From Mesorhizobium sp. WSM4306 (GTDB lineage: Bacteria; Pseudomonadota; Alphaproteobacteria; Rhizobiales; Rhizobiaceae), in NCBI RefSeq assembly GCF_007003975.1, contig NZ_VFTC01000002.1, forward strand, positions 62,001 to 126,000: a DNA stretch of 64,000 nt, in the 5' to 3' direction. The notes under the pieces are model-generated. The model saw nothing but the letters and a program-made list of their open reading frames with translations, searched no databases and was not told the DNA's origin. The stretch's first letter is position 1. Each line of letters opens with the position of its first letter. Below, in pieces: positions 9,064-18,183 of this stretch. The position numbers and the translations under genes were made by a program.

Positions 9064-10512
9064 GTGGCAGAATCCTACGACGTCATCATCATCGGCTCCG
9101 GCCCCGGCGGCTATGTCACGGCTGTGCGTTCCGCCCAGCTCGGCTTCAAGACGGCGATCGTCGAGCGCGAGCATCTCGGCGGCATCTGTCTCAACTGGGG
9201 CTGTATCCCGACCAAGGCGCTGCTGCGTTCGGCCGAGATCATGCACTATTCGGACCATCTCAAGGACTTCGGCCTGAAACTCGAAGGTGGCAAGGTCAGC
9301 GCCGATACCGCGGCCGTGGTCGACCGTTCGCGCAAAGTGTCGCTGCGACTGAATGGCGGCGTCGCTTTCCTGATGAAGAAGAACAAGGTCGATGTCATCT
9401 GGGGCGAGGCCAAGCTGTCGAAGCCGGGCGAGATCGTCGTCTCCAAGACGGCAAAGAAGCCGATGGAGCCGCAGCCGCCGGTGCCGAAAGGCGTCAAGGG
9501 CGAGGGCACCTACACCGCCAAGCACATTATTCTCGCCACCGGCGCCCGGCCGCGCGCGCTGCCCGGCATCGAGCCGGACGGCAAGCTGATCTGGACCTAT
9601 TTCGAGGCGATGGTGCCGAAGGAGATGCCGAAATCGCTGCTGGTGATGGGCTCCGGCGCCATCGGCATCGAATTTGCCTCCTTCTACCGCACCATGGGCG
9701 CCGAGGTGACGGTGGTCGAATTGCTGCCGGCGGTGATGCCGGTCGAGGACGCGGAAGTTTCCAAGTTCGCGCAAAAACAGTTCGAGAAGCAGGGGATGAA
9801 GATCATCCTCGAAGCCAAGGTGACCAAGGTTGAAAAAGGCGCCAATTCCGTGACCGCGCATGTCGAGATGAAGGACGGCAAGGTCGAGAAGATCACCGCC
9901 GACCGCATGATCTCGGCCGTCGGCGTGCAGGGCAATATAGAGAATCTCGGGCTCGAGACGCTCGGCGTGAAGACTGACCGCGGCTGCGTCGTCGTGGACG
10001 GTTATGGCAAGACGAACGTTCCCGGCATCTACGCCATCGGCGATGTCGCCGGACCGCCGATGCTCGCGCACAAGGCCGAGCATGAGGGCGTGGTTTGCAT
10101 CGAGAAGATCGCCAATTTCCCCGGCGTGCACGCCACCGACAAGCTGAAGATCCCGGGCTGCACCTACTGCAACCCGCAGGTCGCCTCGGTCGGCCTGACC
10201 GAAGCCAAGGCCAAGGCCGAAGGCAAGGACATTCGCGTCGGCCGCTTCCAGTTCGGCGCCAACGGCAAGGCGATCGCGCTCGGCGAGGACCAGGGTTTCA
10301 TCAAGACCATTTTCGACAAGAAGACCGGCCAGTTGCTCGGCGCCCATATGGTCGGCGCTGAGGTGACCGAACTGATCCAAGGCTTTGTCGTGGCAATGAA
10401 CCTGGAGACGACGGAAGAAGAACTGATGCACACAATCTTCCCGCATCCGACGCTGTCGGAGATGATGAAGGAAAGCGTGCTCGACGCCTATGGGCGCGCG
10501 CTCAACGCATGA
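9064..10512 (+). CDS. lpdA: Dihydrolipoyl dehydrogenase (E3)
   Basis: Flavoprotein that reoxidises dihydrolipoamide in the pyruvate dehydrogenase complex. 482 residues. N-terminal FAD dinucleotide motif GSGPGGY, redox-active disulfide in GGICLNWGCIPTK, NAD motif GSGAIGIEF, second FAD motif YAIGDVAG, and the C-terminal active-site HPHPTLSE-type region (here FPHPTLSEMM). It has an insert rich in Lys/Pro around residues 130-150, as is usual in alphaproteobacterial E3. The start is GTG 9064 behind GGGAGAAA. Last enzyme gene of the pdh operon. Confidence 0.97.
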   Translation: MAESYDVIIIGSGPGGYVTAVRSAQLGFKTAIVEREHLGGICLNWGCIPTKALLRSAEIMHYSDHLKDFGLKLEGGKVSADTAAVVDRSRKVSLRLNGGVAFLMKKNKVDVIWGEAKLSKPGEIVVSKTAKKPMEPQPPVPKGVKGEGTYTAKHIILATGARPRALPGIEPDGKLIWTYFEAMVPKEMPKSLLVMGSGAIGIEFASFYRTMGAEVTVVELLPAVMPVEDAEVSKFAQKQFEKQGMKIILEAKVTKVEKGANSVTAHVEMKDGKVEKITADRMISAVGVQGNIENLGLETLGVKTDRGCVVVDGYGKTNVPGIYAIGDVAGPPMLAHKAEHEGVVCIEKIANFPGVHATDKLKIPGCTYCNPQVASVGLTEAKAKAEGKDIRVGRFQFGANGKAIALGEDQGFIKTIFDKKTGQLLGAHMVGAEVTELIQGFVVAMNLETTEEELMHTIFPHPTLSEMMKESVLDAYGRALNA

Positions 10513-10549
10513 TAAATTGCTGCCGCGAGACTCAGACGCATGCGCCGGA

Positions 10550-10575
10550 GGAACCTTGCGGCAAGACAGTTCGTT
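10550..10575 (+). promoter_or_regulatory. EcfG (RpoE2-type) general-stress promoter for glsB-like gene
   Basis: GGAAC at 10550-10554, 17-base spacer, CGTT at 10572-10575. This matches the GGAAC-N16/17-CGTT consensus of the alphaproteobacterial general stress sigma factor. It lies 40 bases upstream of a gene whose family is stress-induced, with room for a short leader and the AGGAGG ribosome site. Confidence 0.75.
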
Positions 10576-10614
10576 TCCGGGTGCATTTTCACCTGACGCA
10601 GGAGGAGTTGGCAT

Positions 10615-10872
10615 ATGCATATGAATGGCGTCGGCTGGATATCAGCCATTATCATCGGCGGCCTGGCCGGGTGGCTGGCAGAGATGGTCATGAAGAGCAA
10701 CACCGGCATCTTCATGAACATAATAATGGGCATTGTCGGCGCGGTGGTTCTGAACGCGATATTGCAGGCTCTCGAAGTCAGCGACTTCGGTGTCGGCCGG
10801 TGGGCTTATCTGATTACGGCCTTCATCGGCGCCTGCCTGCTGATCTTTGCAGGGCGACTCATTCGCCGATAA
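10615..10872 (+). CDS. GlsB/YeaQ/YmgE-family stress membrane protein
   Basis: 85-residue protein with three glycine-rich membrane segments (about 5-22, 30-48 and 60-82), the hallmark of the YeaQ/YmgE/GlsB family (historically called transglycosylase-associated). ATG 10615 follows AGGAGG by nine bases. An EcfG-type promoter is directly upstream and a perfect hairpin overlaps the stop codon, so it looks like an independent stress-induced single-gene unit placed behind lpd. Precise function of the family is not established. Confidence 0.88.
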   Translation: MHMNGVGWISAIIIGGLAGWLAEMVMKSNTGIFMNIIMGIVGAVVLNAILQALEVSDFGVGRWAYLITAFIGACLLIFAGRLIRR

Positions 10873-10890
10873 AACGGCTCGCCGTTTTAT
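10869..10890 (+). terminator. Hairpin at the glsB-like stop codon
   Basis: ATAAAACGGC (10869-10878), loop TC, GCCGTTTTAT (10881-10890): a perfect 10-base stem that includes the TAA stop. The T-rich 3' arm could serve as the tract of a rho-independent terminator. Confidence 0.6.
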
Positions 10891-10904
10891 CTCCTTCTTC
10901 AGAC

Positions 10905-10948
10905 GCAATTCCGGACGGAAAACCGTGTCACACTTTTCCTGGAATTGC
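10905..10948. repeat. Rhizobial intergenic palindromic element, type A
   Basis: GCAATTCC (10905-10912) pairs with GGAATTGC (10941-10948), and GGAAAA (10917-10922) pairs with TTTTCC (10934-10939) around an 11-base centre. I recognise this sequence type as a dispersed intergenic palindrome common in Mesorhizobium and relatives. It lies between the glsB-like gene and lipA. Confidence 0.65.
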
Positions 10949-10972
10949 TCTGGATCCCCGCTATGCGAAAAC

Positions 10973-11009
10973 GGCTGTGGCGGCATGCGCCGCCGCGGCC
11001 TTTTTCTTT
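10973..11009 (+). terminator. Probable rho-independent terminator before lipA
   Basis: A bulged hairpin (GGC 10973-10975 with GCC 10998-11000; GGCGGC 10979-10984 with GCCGCC 10989-10994, loop ATGC) is followed directly by TTTTTCTTT (11001-11009). It would end plus-strand transcription from the lpd/glsB side before lipA. Confidence 0.55.
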
Positions 11010-11080
11010 GCCCCGAAAAGTCTTAAGTGACGTTCTAAAGGCTGACGCCGACGGGCGGACGCCAACAAGTCAGGTTTGAG

Positions 11081-12046
11081 ATGGTCACCGTCCTCGACAC
11101 GATCGCCAACGCGCCGCGCCTGCGGCATCCCGAGAAGGCGCACAAGCCCGACCAGGATGTGCTGCGCAAACCCGACTGGATCCGCGTCAAGGCGCCGGTG
11201 TCCAAGGGCTATGCCGAAACACGCGAGATCGTGAAATCGCATAAGCTGGTGACGGTGTGCGAAGAGGCCGGCTGCCCCAATATCGGCGAGTGCTGGGAAA
11301 AGAAGCACGCCACCTTCATGATCATGGGCGAGATCTGCACGCGCGCCTGCGCCTTCTGCAATGTCGCCACCGGCATCCCGACCGCGCTCGATGCCGATGA
11401 GCCGGCGCGCGTTGCGCATGCCGTCAAGCAGATGGGGCTGACCCATGTCGTCATCACCTCGGTCGACCGCGACGATCTCGCCGATGGCGGCGCGCAGCAT
11501 TTCGCCGAGGTCATCCGGGCGATCCGCGCGGCGACGCCTTTGACCACGATCGAAATCCTGACGCCCGATTTCCTGCGCAAGGAAGGCGCGCTGGAGATCG
11601 TCGTCGCGGCAAAGCCCGACGTCTTCAACCACAATCTGGAAACCGTGCCGTCGAACTACCTGACGGTGCGGCCGGGTGCGCGCTATTTCCACTCGATCCG
11701 GCTGTTGCAGCGGGTCAAGGAACTCGATCCCTCGATCTTCACCAAGTCCGGCATCATGGTTGGTCTCGGCGAGGAGCGGAACGAGATTCTGCAGCTGATG
11801 GATGATTTGCGTTCGGCAAATGTCGACTTCATGACCATCGGTCAGTATCTGCAGCCGTCGAAGAAGCACCATCCGGTGATCCGCTTCGTCACGCCGGAAG
11901 AGTTCAGCTCCTTCGCGACGATCGGCAAGACCAAGGGTTTCCTGCTGGTGGCGTCGAGCCCGCTGACGCGCTCCTCGCATCACGCCGGCGACGATTTCGC
12001 CAGGCTGCGGGCGGCGCGCGAGGCGCAGCTCAAAAAAGCCAGCTAA
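11081..12046 (+). CDS. lipA: Lipoyl synthase
   Basis: Radical-SAM enzyme that inserts sulfur into protein-bound octanoate to make the lipoyl cofactor needed by the E2 and E1-beta arms encoded upstream. 321 residues. The auxiliary cluster cysteines are at 60, 65 and 71 ([14 protein letters not shown]) and the radical-SAM cysteines at 86, 90 and 93 (CTRACAFC). The C-terminal arginine-serine-serine region reads LTRSSHHAG. Genome order pdh - lpd - lipA - ratA is usual in rhizobia and links cofactor and enzyme. Confidence 0.97.
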   Translation: MVTVLDTIANAPRLRHPEKAHKPDQDVLRKPDWIRVKAPVSKGYAETREIVKSHKLVTVCEEAGCPNIGECWEKKHATFMIMGEICTRACAFCNVATGIPTALDADEPARVAHAVKQMGLTHVVITSVDRDDLADGGAQHFAEVIRAIRAATPLTTIEILTPDFLRKEGALEIVVAAKPDVFNHNLETVPSNYLTVRPGARYFHSIRLLQRVKELDPSIFTKSGIMVGLGEERNEILQLMDDLRSANVDFMTIGQYLQPSKKHHPVIRFVTPEEFSSFATIGKTKGFLLVASSPLTRSSHHAGDDFARLRAAREAQLKKAS

Positions 12047-12062
12047 CGCTCTGCTTTAAGTT

Positions 12063-12110
12063 ATGCATGTCGTTTTCTCAAAACCGGGGCCACTTTTGAG
12101 CGACATGCAT
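12063..12110. repeat. Rhizobial intergenic palindromic element, type B
   Basis: ATGCATGTCG (12063-12072) pairs perfectly with CGACATGCAT (12101-12110); inside, CTCAAAA (12077-12083) pairs with TTTTGAG (12094-12100). This is the dispersed GCATGTCG/CGACATGC palindrome seen widely in Mesorhizobium and Rhizobium intergenic DNA. Its right arm ends two bases before the ATG of the next gene, which as a result has no visible Shine-Dalgarno sequence. Confidence 0.75.
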
Positions 12111-12112
12111 TA

Positions 12113-12574
12113 ATGCCGAAATTCGAAGCCACTCGCCGCGTTGCCCACACACCGGAGCAGATGTTTGCGCTGGTCGCCGATATCGAGACCTATCCTGAAT
12201 TTCTGCCGCTGTGCGAGGCACTGACGGTGCGCTCGCGCAAGGAGCGCGACGGCCGCACCATTCTCGTCGCCGATATGAGCATCGGCTACAAGGCGATCCG
12301 CGAGACCTTTACGACGCAGGTGCTGCTGAAGCCGGACGAGAACACCATCGACGTCAAATACATCGATGGGCCGTTCAAATATCTGAGCAATATCTGGCGC
12401 TTTGAGCCGGCAGACGGTGGCGGATGCAGCGTCCGCTTCTTCATCGACTACGAGTTCAAGAGCCGCATTCTCGGCGCGCTGATGGGCACCATGTTCGACC
12501 GCGCCTTCCGCATGTTTTCCGAGGCGTTCGAGAAGCGCGCCAACGTCGTCTACGGGACCACGCCCATTTCGTGA
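12113..12574 (+). CDS. RatA/COQ10-family coenzyme Q-binding START-like protein
   Basis: 153-residue single-domain START/polyketide-cyclase fold protein, opening MPKFEATRRVAHTPEQMF. The family contains mitochondrial COQ10 and bacterial RatA; the Coq10-like role in ubiquinone delivery or respiration is more likely in an alphaproteobacterium than ribosome inhibition. The ATG at 12113 is forced by family alignment, yet it lies against a palindromic repeat with no ribosome site. Its 3' end overlaps the convergent pncC gene by 25 bases. Confidence 0.88.
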   Translation: MPKFEATRRVAHTPEQMFALVADIETYPEFLPLCEALTVRSRKERDGRTILVADMSIGYKAIRETFTTQVLLKPDENTIDVKYIDGPFKYLSNIWRFEPADGGGCSVRFFIDYEFKSRILGALMGTMFDRAFRMFSEAFEKRANVVYGTTPIS

Positions 12575-13059
12575 GTGTCGCCGAGCGCACGCAGGCCGAT
12601 CTCCAGCGCATGCCTGACCGTCTCTCGGCGGATGAAGTCGCGGCCATTGTCGGCAAACATATTGAGCTCGGCGGCCACCGGCCCACCCCTCAGGGCAACC
12701 CCGAACCAGACTAGGCCGACCGGTTTTTCCGACGAGCCGCCGCCCGGGCCGGCAATGCCGGTGACGGCAAGCGCCAGGCCGGCGCGCGAGCGGGCCAATG
12801 CACCGGCAGCCATTTCCAGAACCGTTTCGCGCGAGACGGCGCCGTGCGCCTCGAGCGTGGCCGCCGAGACGCCGAGCATCTCCATCTTGGCTTCGTTGGA
12901 ATAGGTGATGAGGCCGCGGTCGACGACGGCCGACGAGCCGGCAATGTCGGTGAGGGCGGCGATGATCATGCCACCGGTGCAGCTTTCGGCGGTCGCCAGC
13001 ATGATGCCGCGCTGCTGGCAGGCCTGGAGCAGGGCGTTGGCGAGATCGCTATTGCTCAT
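12550..13059 (-). CDS. pncC: CinA C-terminal domain protein (nicotinamide-nucleotide amidohydrolase)
   Basis: 169 residues, the stand-alone PncC form of the CinA C-terminal domain, which deamidates nicotinamide mononucleotide to nicotinate mononucleotide in NAD recycling. Diagnostic motifs are TAESCTGGM (catalytic Ser and following residues, about 23-31), [10 protein letters not shown] and [14 protein letters not shown] 13059 overlaps the stop of ispDF as ATGA, so it is the second gene of a minus-strand ispDF-pncC unit, an arrangement common in Rhizobiales. Confidence 0.92.
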   Translation of the reverse strand: MSNSDLANALLQACQQRGIMLATAESCTGGMIIAALTDIAGSSAVVDRGLITYSNEAKMEMLGVSAATLEAHGAVSRETVLEMAAGALARSRAGLALAVTGIAGPGGGSSEKPVGLVWFGVALRGGPVAAELNMFADNGRDFIRRETVRHALEIGLRALGDTHEMGVVP

Positions 13060-14279
13060 GCCGGCACGTCCCCGGGGAAGACGACGCTCGCGGTGGCGAT
13101 GGCGGCGATGCCTTCCTCGCGGCCGACAAAGCCGAGTTTTTCATTGGTCGTCGCCTTGATCGAGATGCGATCGCCGGAAATGCCCAGCATTGCCGACAGC
13201 GCTTTCGTCATGGCCTCGCGATGCGGGCCGACGCGCGGCGCTTCGCAGATCAGCGTGATGTCGGCATTGGCGATGCGCCCGCCGCGCGCCCGCACCAGCT
13301 TTGCCGCATGTTCGACGAAAATTCTTGAAGCCGCTCCCTTCCATTGCGGATCGGAGGGCGGGAAATGCGTGCCGATGTCGCCGGCGCCGCAGGTGGCAAG
13401 CAGCGCGTCGGTCAGCGCATGCAGGCCGACATCGGCATCCGAATGTCCCGACAGCTTTTTGCCGTGCGGAATGGCGACGCCGCACAAGGTGACATGGTCG
13501 CCGGGTTCGAAGGCATGCACATCATAGCCATTGCCGGTACGGATGTCGGGAAAACGTTCGCCGGTAAGCCGCTGGTCCGCCATCGCAATATCCCTTGCCC
13601 AGGTGAGTTTGACATTGTCCGGCGACCCCTGGACGATTTTGACCGGAATATGCGCCCATTCGGCGATCGCGGCATCGTCGGTGAAATCCGTCTTGCCGAG
13701 ACGATGGGCCTTTTCGTGCGCCGCGAGCAGCGGCCAGAACGGAAAGCCTTGCGGTGTCTGCGCGGCATGAAGACCGGCCCTCGGCACCGTCTCCTCGATC
13801 ATGCCGGTGGCCGATTCGCGCTTCAGCGTGTCGGCGACGGGGAGCGCCGGCAATGCACCCTGGCGCTCGCCAATGGCCGCGATGGTGCGGTCGATAAGGG
13901 CCGCGTCGACAAACGGCCGCACGGCGTCGTGCACGAGGACACGGCCCGGCGCCTGGCTCCTCAGTTCGAGCAGTCCCAACCGAACCGAAGCTTGGCGCGA
14001 CTCGCCGCCGACCACCGTGGTGACCCGTTCGGGGTTGGTGCCGGCTGCTTTGTCAAAGAGCTGGCGATCATCGGCATGGATGGCGACGACGACGGGGCCG
14101 ATTGCCGGATGCGCCAGGAATGTCTCCAGCGTGCGCGCAATGACGGCGCGGCCGCCGATGCGTTGATACTGCTTCGGCCCGTCGGCCTGCCCGGCGCGCG
14201 CGCCGCGACCGGCAGCGACGATGACCACGCCGACCTTGCCGTCGTCGCCCAAAGCCCGATTATCACTGGTGTCTGTCAT
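13056..14279 (-). CDS. ispDF: Bifunctional IspD/IspF (MEP isoprenoid pathway)
   Basis: Fusion enzyme of 407 residues for two non-consecutive steps of the MEP pathway. Residues about 15-235 are IspD (MEP cytidylyltransferase; nucleotide-binding [11 protein letters not shown]), and about 245-407 are IspF (MEcPP synthase; metal-binding GNGYDVHAF and GHSDADV). I chose ATG 14279 over an in-frame TTG 60 bases upstream, because the shorter form gives the normal family N-terminus. It is transcribed away from dusB and followed by pncC with a 4-base overlap. Confidence 0.95.
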   Translation of the reverse strand: MTDTSDNRALGDDGKVGVVIVAAGRGARAGQADGPKQYQRIGGRAVIARTLETFLAHPAIGPVVVAIHADDRQLFDKAAGTNPERVTTVVGGESRQASVRLGLLELRSQAPGRVLVHDAVRPFVDAALIDRTIAAIGERQGALPALPVADTLKRESATGMIEETVPRAGLHAAQTPQGFPFWPLLAAHEKAHRLGKTDFTDDAAIAEWAHIPVKIVQGSPDNVKLTWARDIAMADQRLTGERFPDIRTGNGYDVHAFEPGDHVTLCGVAIPHGKKLSGHSDADVGLHALTDALLATCGAGDIGTHFPPSDPQWKGAASRIFVEHAAKLVRARGGRIANADITLICEAPRVGPHREAMTKALSAMLGISGDRISIKATTNEKLGFVGREEGIAAIATASVVFPGDVPA

Positions 14280-14419
14280 TGCGATTGGTGGTAGTCGGGG
14301 TAAAAGCCGAAGGCCAGCATTTTCCCAAATGCGCCGCAATGTGACGTCATTGCGCGTTGCACAATGCCTTTCTTATGGCTAGAGAATGTGCAGCAATCCG
14401 ATATGCTTGGTTTTTGTGC

Positions 14420-15448
14420 ATGCCTGAAGTGACAAAATTGGCTTTGCCGCTTGATGTCGGCGGCGTGACGATCCGCAACCGCGTGTTCCTCGCGCCGATG
14501 TCGGGGATAACGGACGAGCCGTTCCGGCAGCGCGCCTACGCGCATGGCGCGGGCCTTGTCGTGTCGGAAATGGTGGCGAGCGGTGAGCTTGCCAAGGGCC
14601 GGGCCGGATGCGACCTGCGCATCCGTCATTCCGGGCTGCCCGTCCATATGGTTCAGCTTGCCGGCCGCGAGGCGGTACACATGGCCGAAGGCGGGCGGAT
14701 CGCCGCCGGTGAGGGCGCCGACATCATCGACATCAATATGGGCTGCCCGGCCAAGAAGGTGACCGGCGGCTATGCCGGCTCGGCGCTTATGCGCGATCTC
14801 GACCACGCGCTGTCACTGATCGAAGCGGTGGTTGGAGCGGTCGAGGTGCCGGTCACGGTCAAGATGCGGCTCGGATGGGATGAGAATGCGCTGAACGCGC
14901 CCGCTTTGGCGCGCCGCGCTGAAGAGGCCGGCGTCAAAATGGTGACGGTGCATGGCCGCACGCGCTGCCAGTTTTATCAAGGCAAGGCCGATTGGGGCGC
15001 GATCGCCCGGATCAAGGACGCCGTCTCAATTCCCGTCGTCGCCAATGGCGATGTCGGCTCGCCGGGGGAGGCTGCCGAAATCCTGGAGCAGTCGGGCGCC
15101 GATGCGGTGATGATCGGCCGGGCGCATTACGGCGCGCCGTGGACGGCGGGCAGGATCGCTGCGACGGCTGCGGGCGAGGTGCCGTCCGGCGTGCTGGAAA
15201 GCCCGCAAGCCATGGCCGACTACATTGCCGCCCATTACGAGGACATGCTGGCGCTTTACGGCATCGAAAGCGGCTTGCGCCAGGCGCGCAAACATCTCGG
15301 CTGGTATCTCGACCGACACGCCGCCGGCGTCACTAACGACCGGCGCAAAGCCATCCTCACCTCGTTCGAGCCTGCCCGCGTCATTGCCCTGTTGCGCGAG
15401 GTGTTTTCCGGCGATGGCGACGCCGCACCGTTGCGGAGTGCCGCATGA
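14420..15448 (+). CDS. dusB: tRNA-dihydrouridine synthase DusB (NifR3)
   Basis: FMN enzyme that reduces uridines in tRNA D-loops. TIM-barrel motifs APMSGITD, the catalytic-cysteine segment [15 protein letters not shown], and [12 protein letters not shown] are present. 342 residues from ATG 14420; ATG 14375 and TTG 14357 are in-frame alternatives adding unlikely sequence. Historically called nifR3 because it is the first gene of the nifR3-ntrB-ntrC operon in rhizobia and Rhodobacter. The stop overlaps the ntrB start (ATGA at 15445-15448). Confidence 0.93.
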   Translation: MPEVTKLALPLDVGGVTIRNRVFLAPMSGITDEPFRQRAYAHGAGLVVSEMVASGELAKGRAGCDLRIRHSGLPVHMVQLAGREAVHMAEGGRIAAGEGADIIDINMGCPAKKVTGGYAGSALMRDLDHALSLIEAVVGAVEVPVTVKMRLGWDENALNAPALARRAEEAGVKMVTVHGRTRCQFYQGKADWGAIARIKDAVSIPVVANGDVGSPGEAAEILEQSGADAVMIGRAHYGAPWTAGRIAATAAGEVPSGVLESPQAMADYIAAHYEDMLALYGIESGLRQARKHLGWYLDRHAAGVTNDRRKAILTSFEPARVIALLREVFSGDGDAAPLRSAA

Positions 15449-16583
15449 ACGCGCCTGCTGCACCGGGCACCGAGATGGCGGATGCCGCTCATATCGTGCT
15501 CAACACCATCCGCCGACCGGTGATCATGGTCGATCCCGACGGGTTCATCACCTACGCCAATGCCGATGCGGAAGATTTCTTCCGCTCGAGCGCGACCATG
15601 CTGGCGCGCAACACGCTGTCCAAGCTCATCCCGTTCGGCAGCCCGCTGTTACAACTGGTCGACCAGGTGCGCGAACGCCGCGCGCCGGTCAATGAATACC
15701 GTGTCGACGTGTCGTCGCCCCGTCTCGGCATCGAGAAGGTCGTCGATCTCTATGTCGCGCCGGTGCCGGAATTCCCAGGCTCGATCGTGGTGATGTTCCA
15801 GGAGCGCTCGATGGCCGACAAGATCGACCGGCAGATGACGCATCGCGGTGCCGCACGTTCGGTCACCGGCCTTGCCGCCATGCTGGCGCACGAGATCAAG
15901 AATCCGCTGTCGGGCATACGCGGTGCGGCGCAGCTGCTCGAACTCTCGGCTTCCGACGAGGATCGCGCGCTGACCCGGCTGATCACCGACGAGACCGACC
16001 GCATCGTGTCGCTGGTCGACCGCATGGAGGTGTTTTCCGACGAGCGGCCGATCGACCGTTACCCCGTCAACATCCATGTCGTGCTGGATCACGTCAAGGC
16101 GATCGCCAAGAACGGTTTTGCCAAAAGAATCAGGATATTGGAGGACTATGATCCATCATTGCCTCCGGTTTTCGCCAACCGCGATCAGCTGATCCAGGTG
16201 TTTCTCAACCTGGTCAAGAACGCCGCCGAGGCCATCGGCGGCGACCCGCAAGGCGAGATCGTGCTGTCAACCGCGTTCAGGCCGGGCATCCGCGTTTCCG
16301 TCCCGGGAACGCAGGACCGTGTGTCGCTGCCGCTGGAATTCTGCGTGCGCGACAATGGGTCGGGTGTTTCGGAAGACATCCTGCCCATCCTGTTCGACCC
16401 GTTCATCACCACCAAGCCGAACGGCTCGGGGCTCGGGCTGGCGCTGGTGGCGAAAATCGTCGGCGAGCATGGCGGCATCATCGAATGCGATTCGACGCCG
16501 CGCGGCACCACCTTCCGCATCCTGATGCCGGCCTGGAAAGAAGCACCGAACGACACTGCAGATGAAGGCGAAGGAGACCGCAA

Positions 16584-16587
<4 letters not shown>
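15445..16587 (+). CDS. ntrB: Nitrogen regulation sensor histidine kinase NtrB
   Basis: Soluble sensor kinase/phosphatase that reads nitrogen status through PII and phosphorylates NtrC. 380 residues: PAS domain (about 15-120), dimerisation/phosphoacceptor domain with His149 in [11 protein letters not shown], and HATPase domain with N box [11 protein letters not shown] and G boxes DNGSGV and GSGLGLAL. Translationally coupled to dusB before it and to ntrC after it, both through 4-base overlaps. Confidence 0.96.
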
Positions 16588-18041
<1,454 letters not shown>

Positions 18042-18183
18042 GCGCGTACCGCTCGAAGTGACGCGTGGTCATCCCCTTTTCAGGGGATCGGCGGCCGAAA
18101 GTTTCCCTCGCGGCCACACTTGTTGCATAATCGCCACAATGCGTTGCATACATCCGACGCAATCACTGGCTTTAGACGGCGAC

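Noticed and set aside
9049..10620. 523-codon minus-strand frame
   Set aside because: Complete antisense shadow of lpd; composition dominated by His, Arg, Asp and Gly, no recognisable fold.
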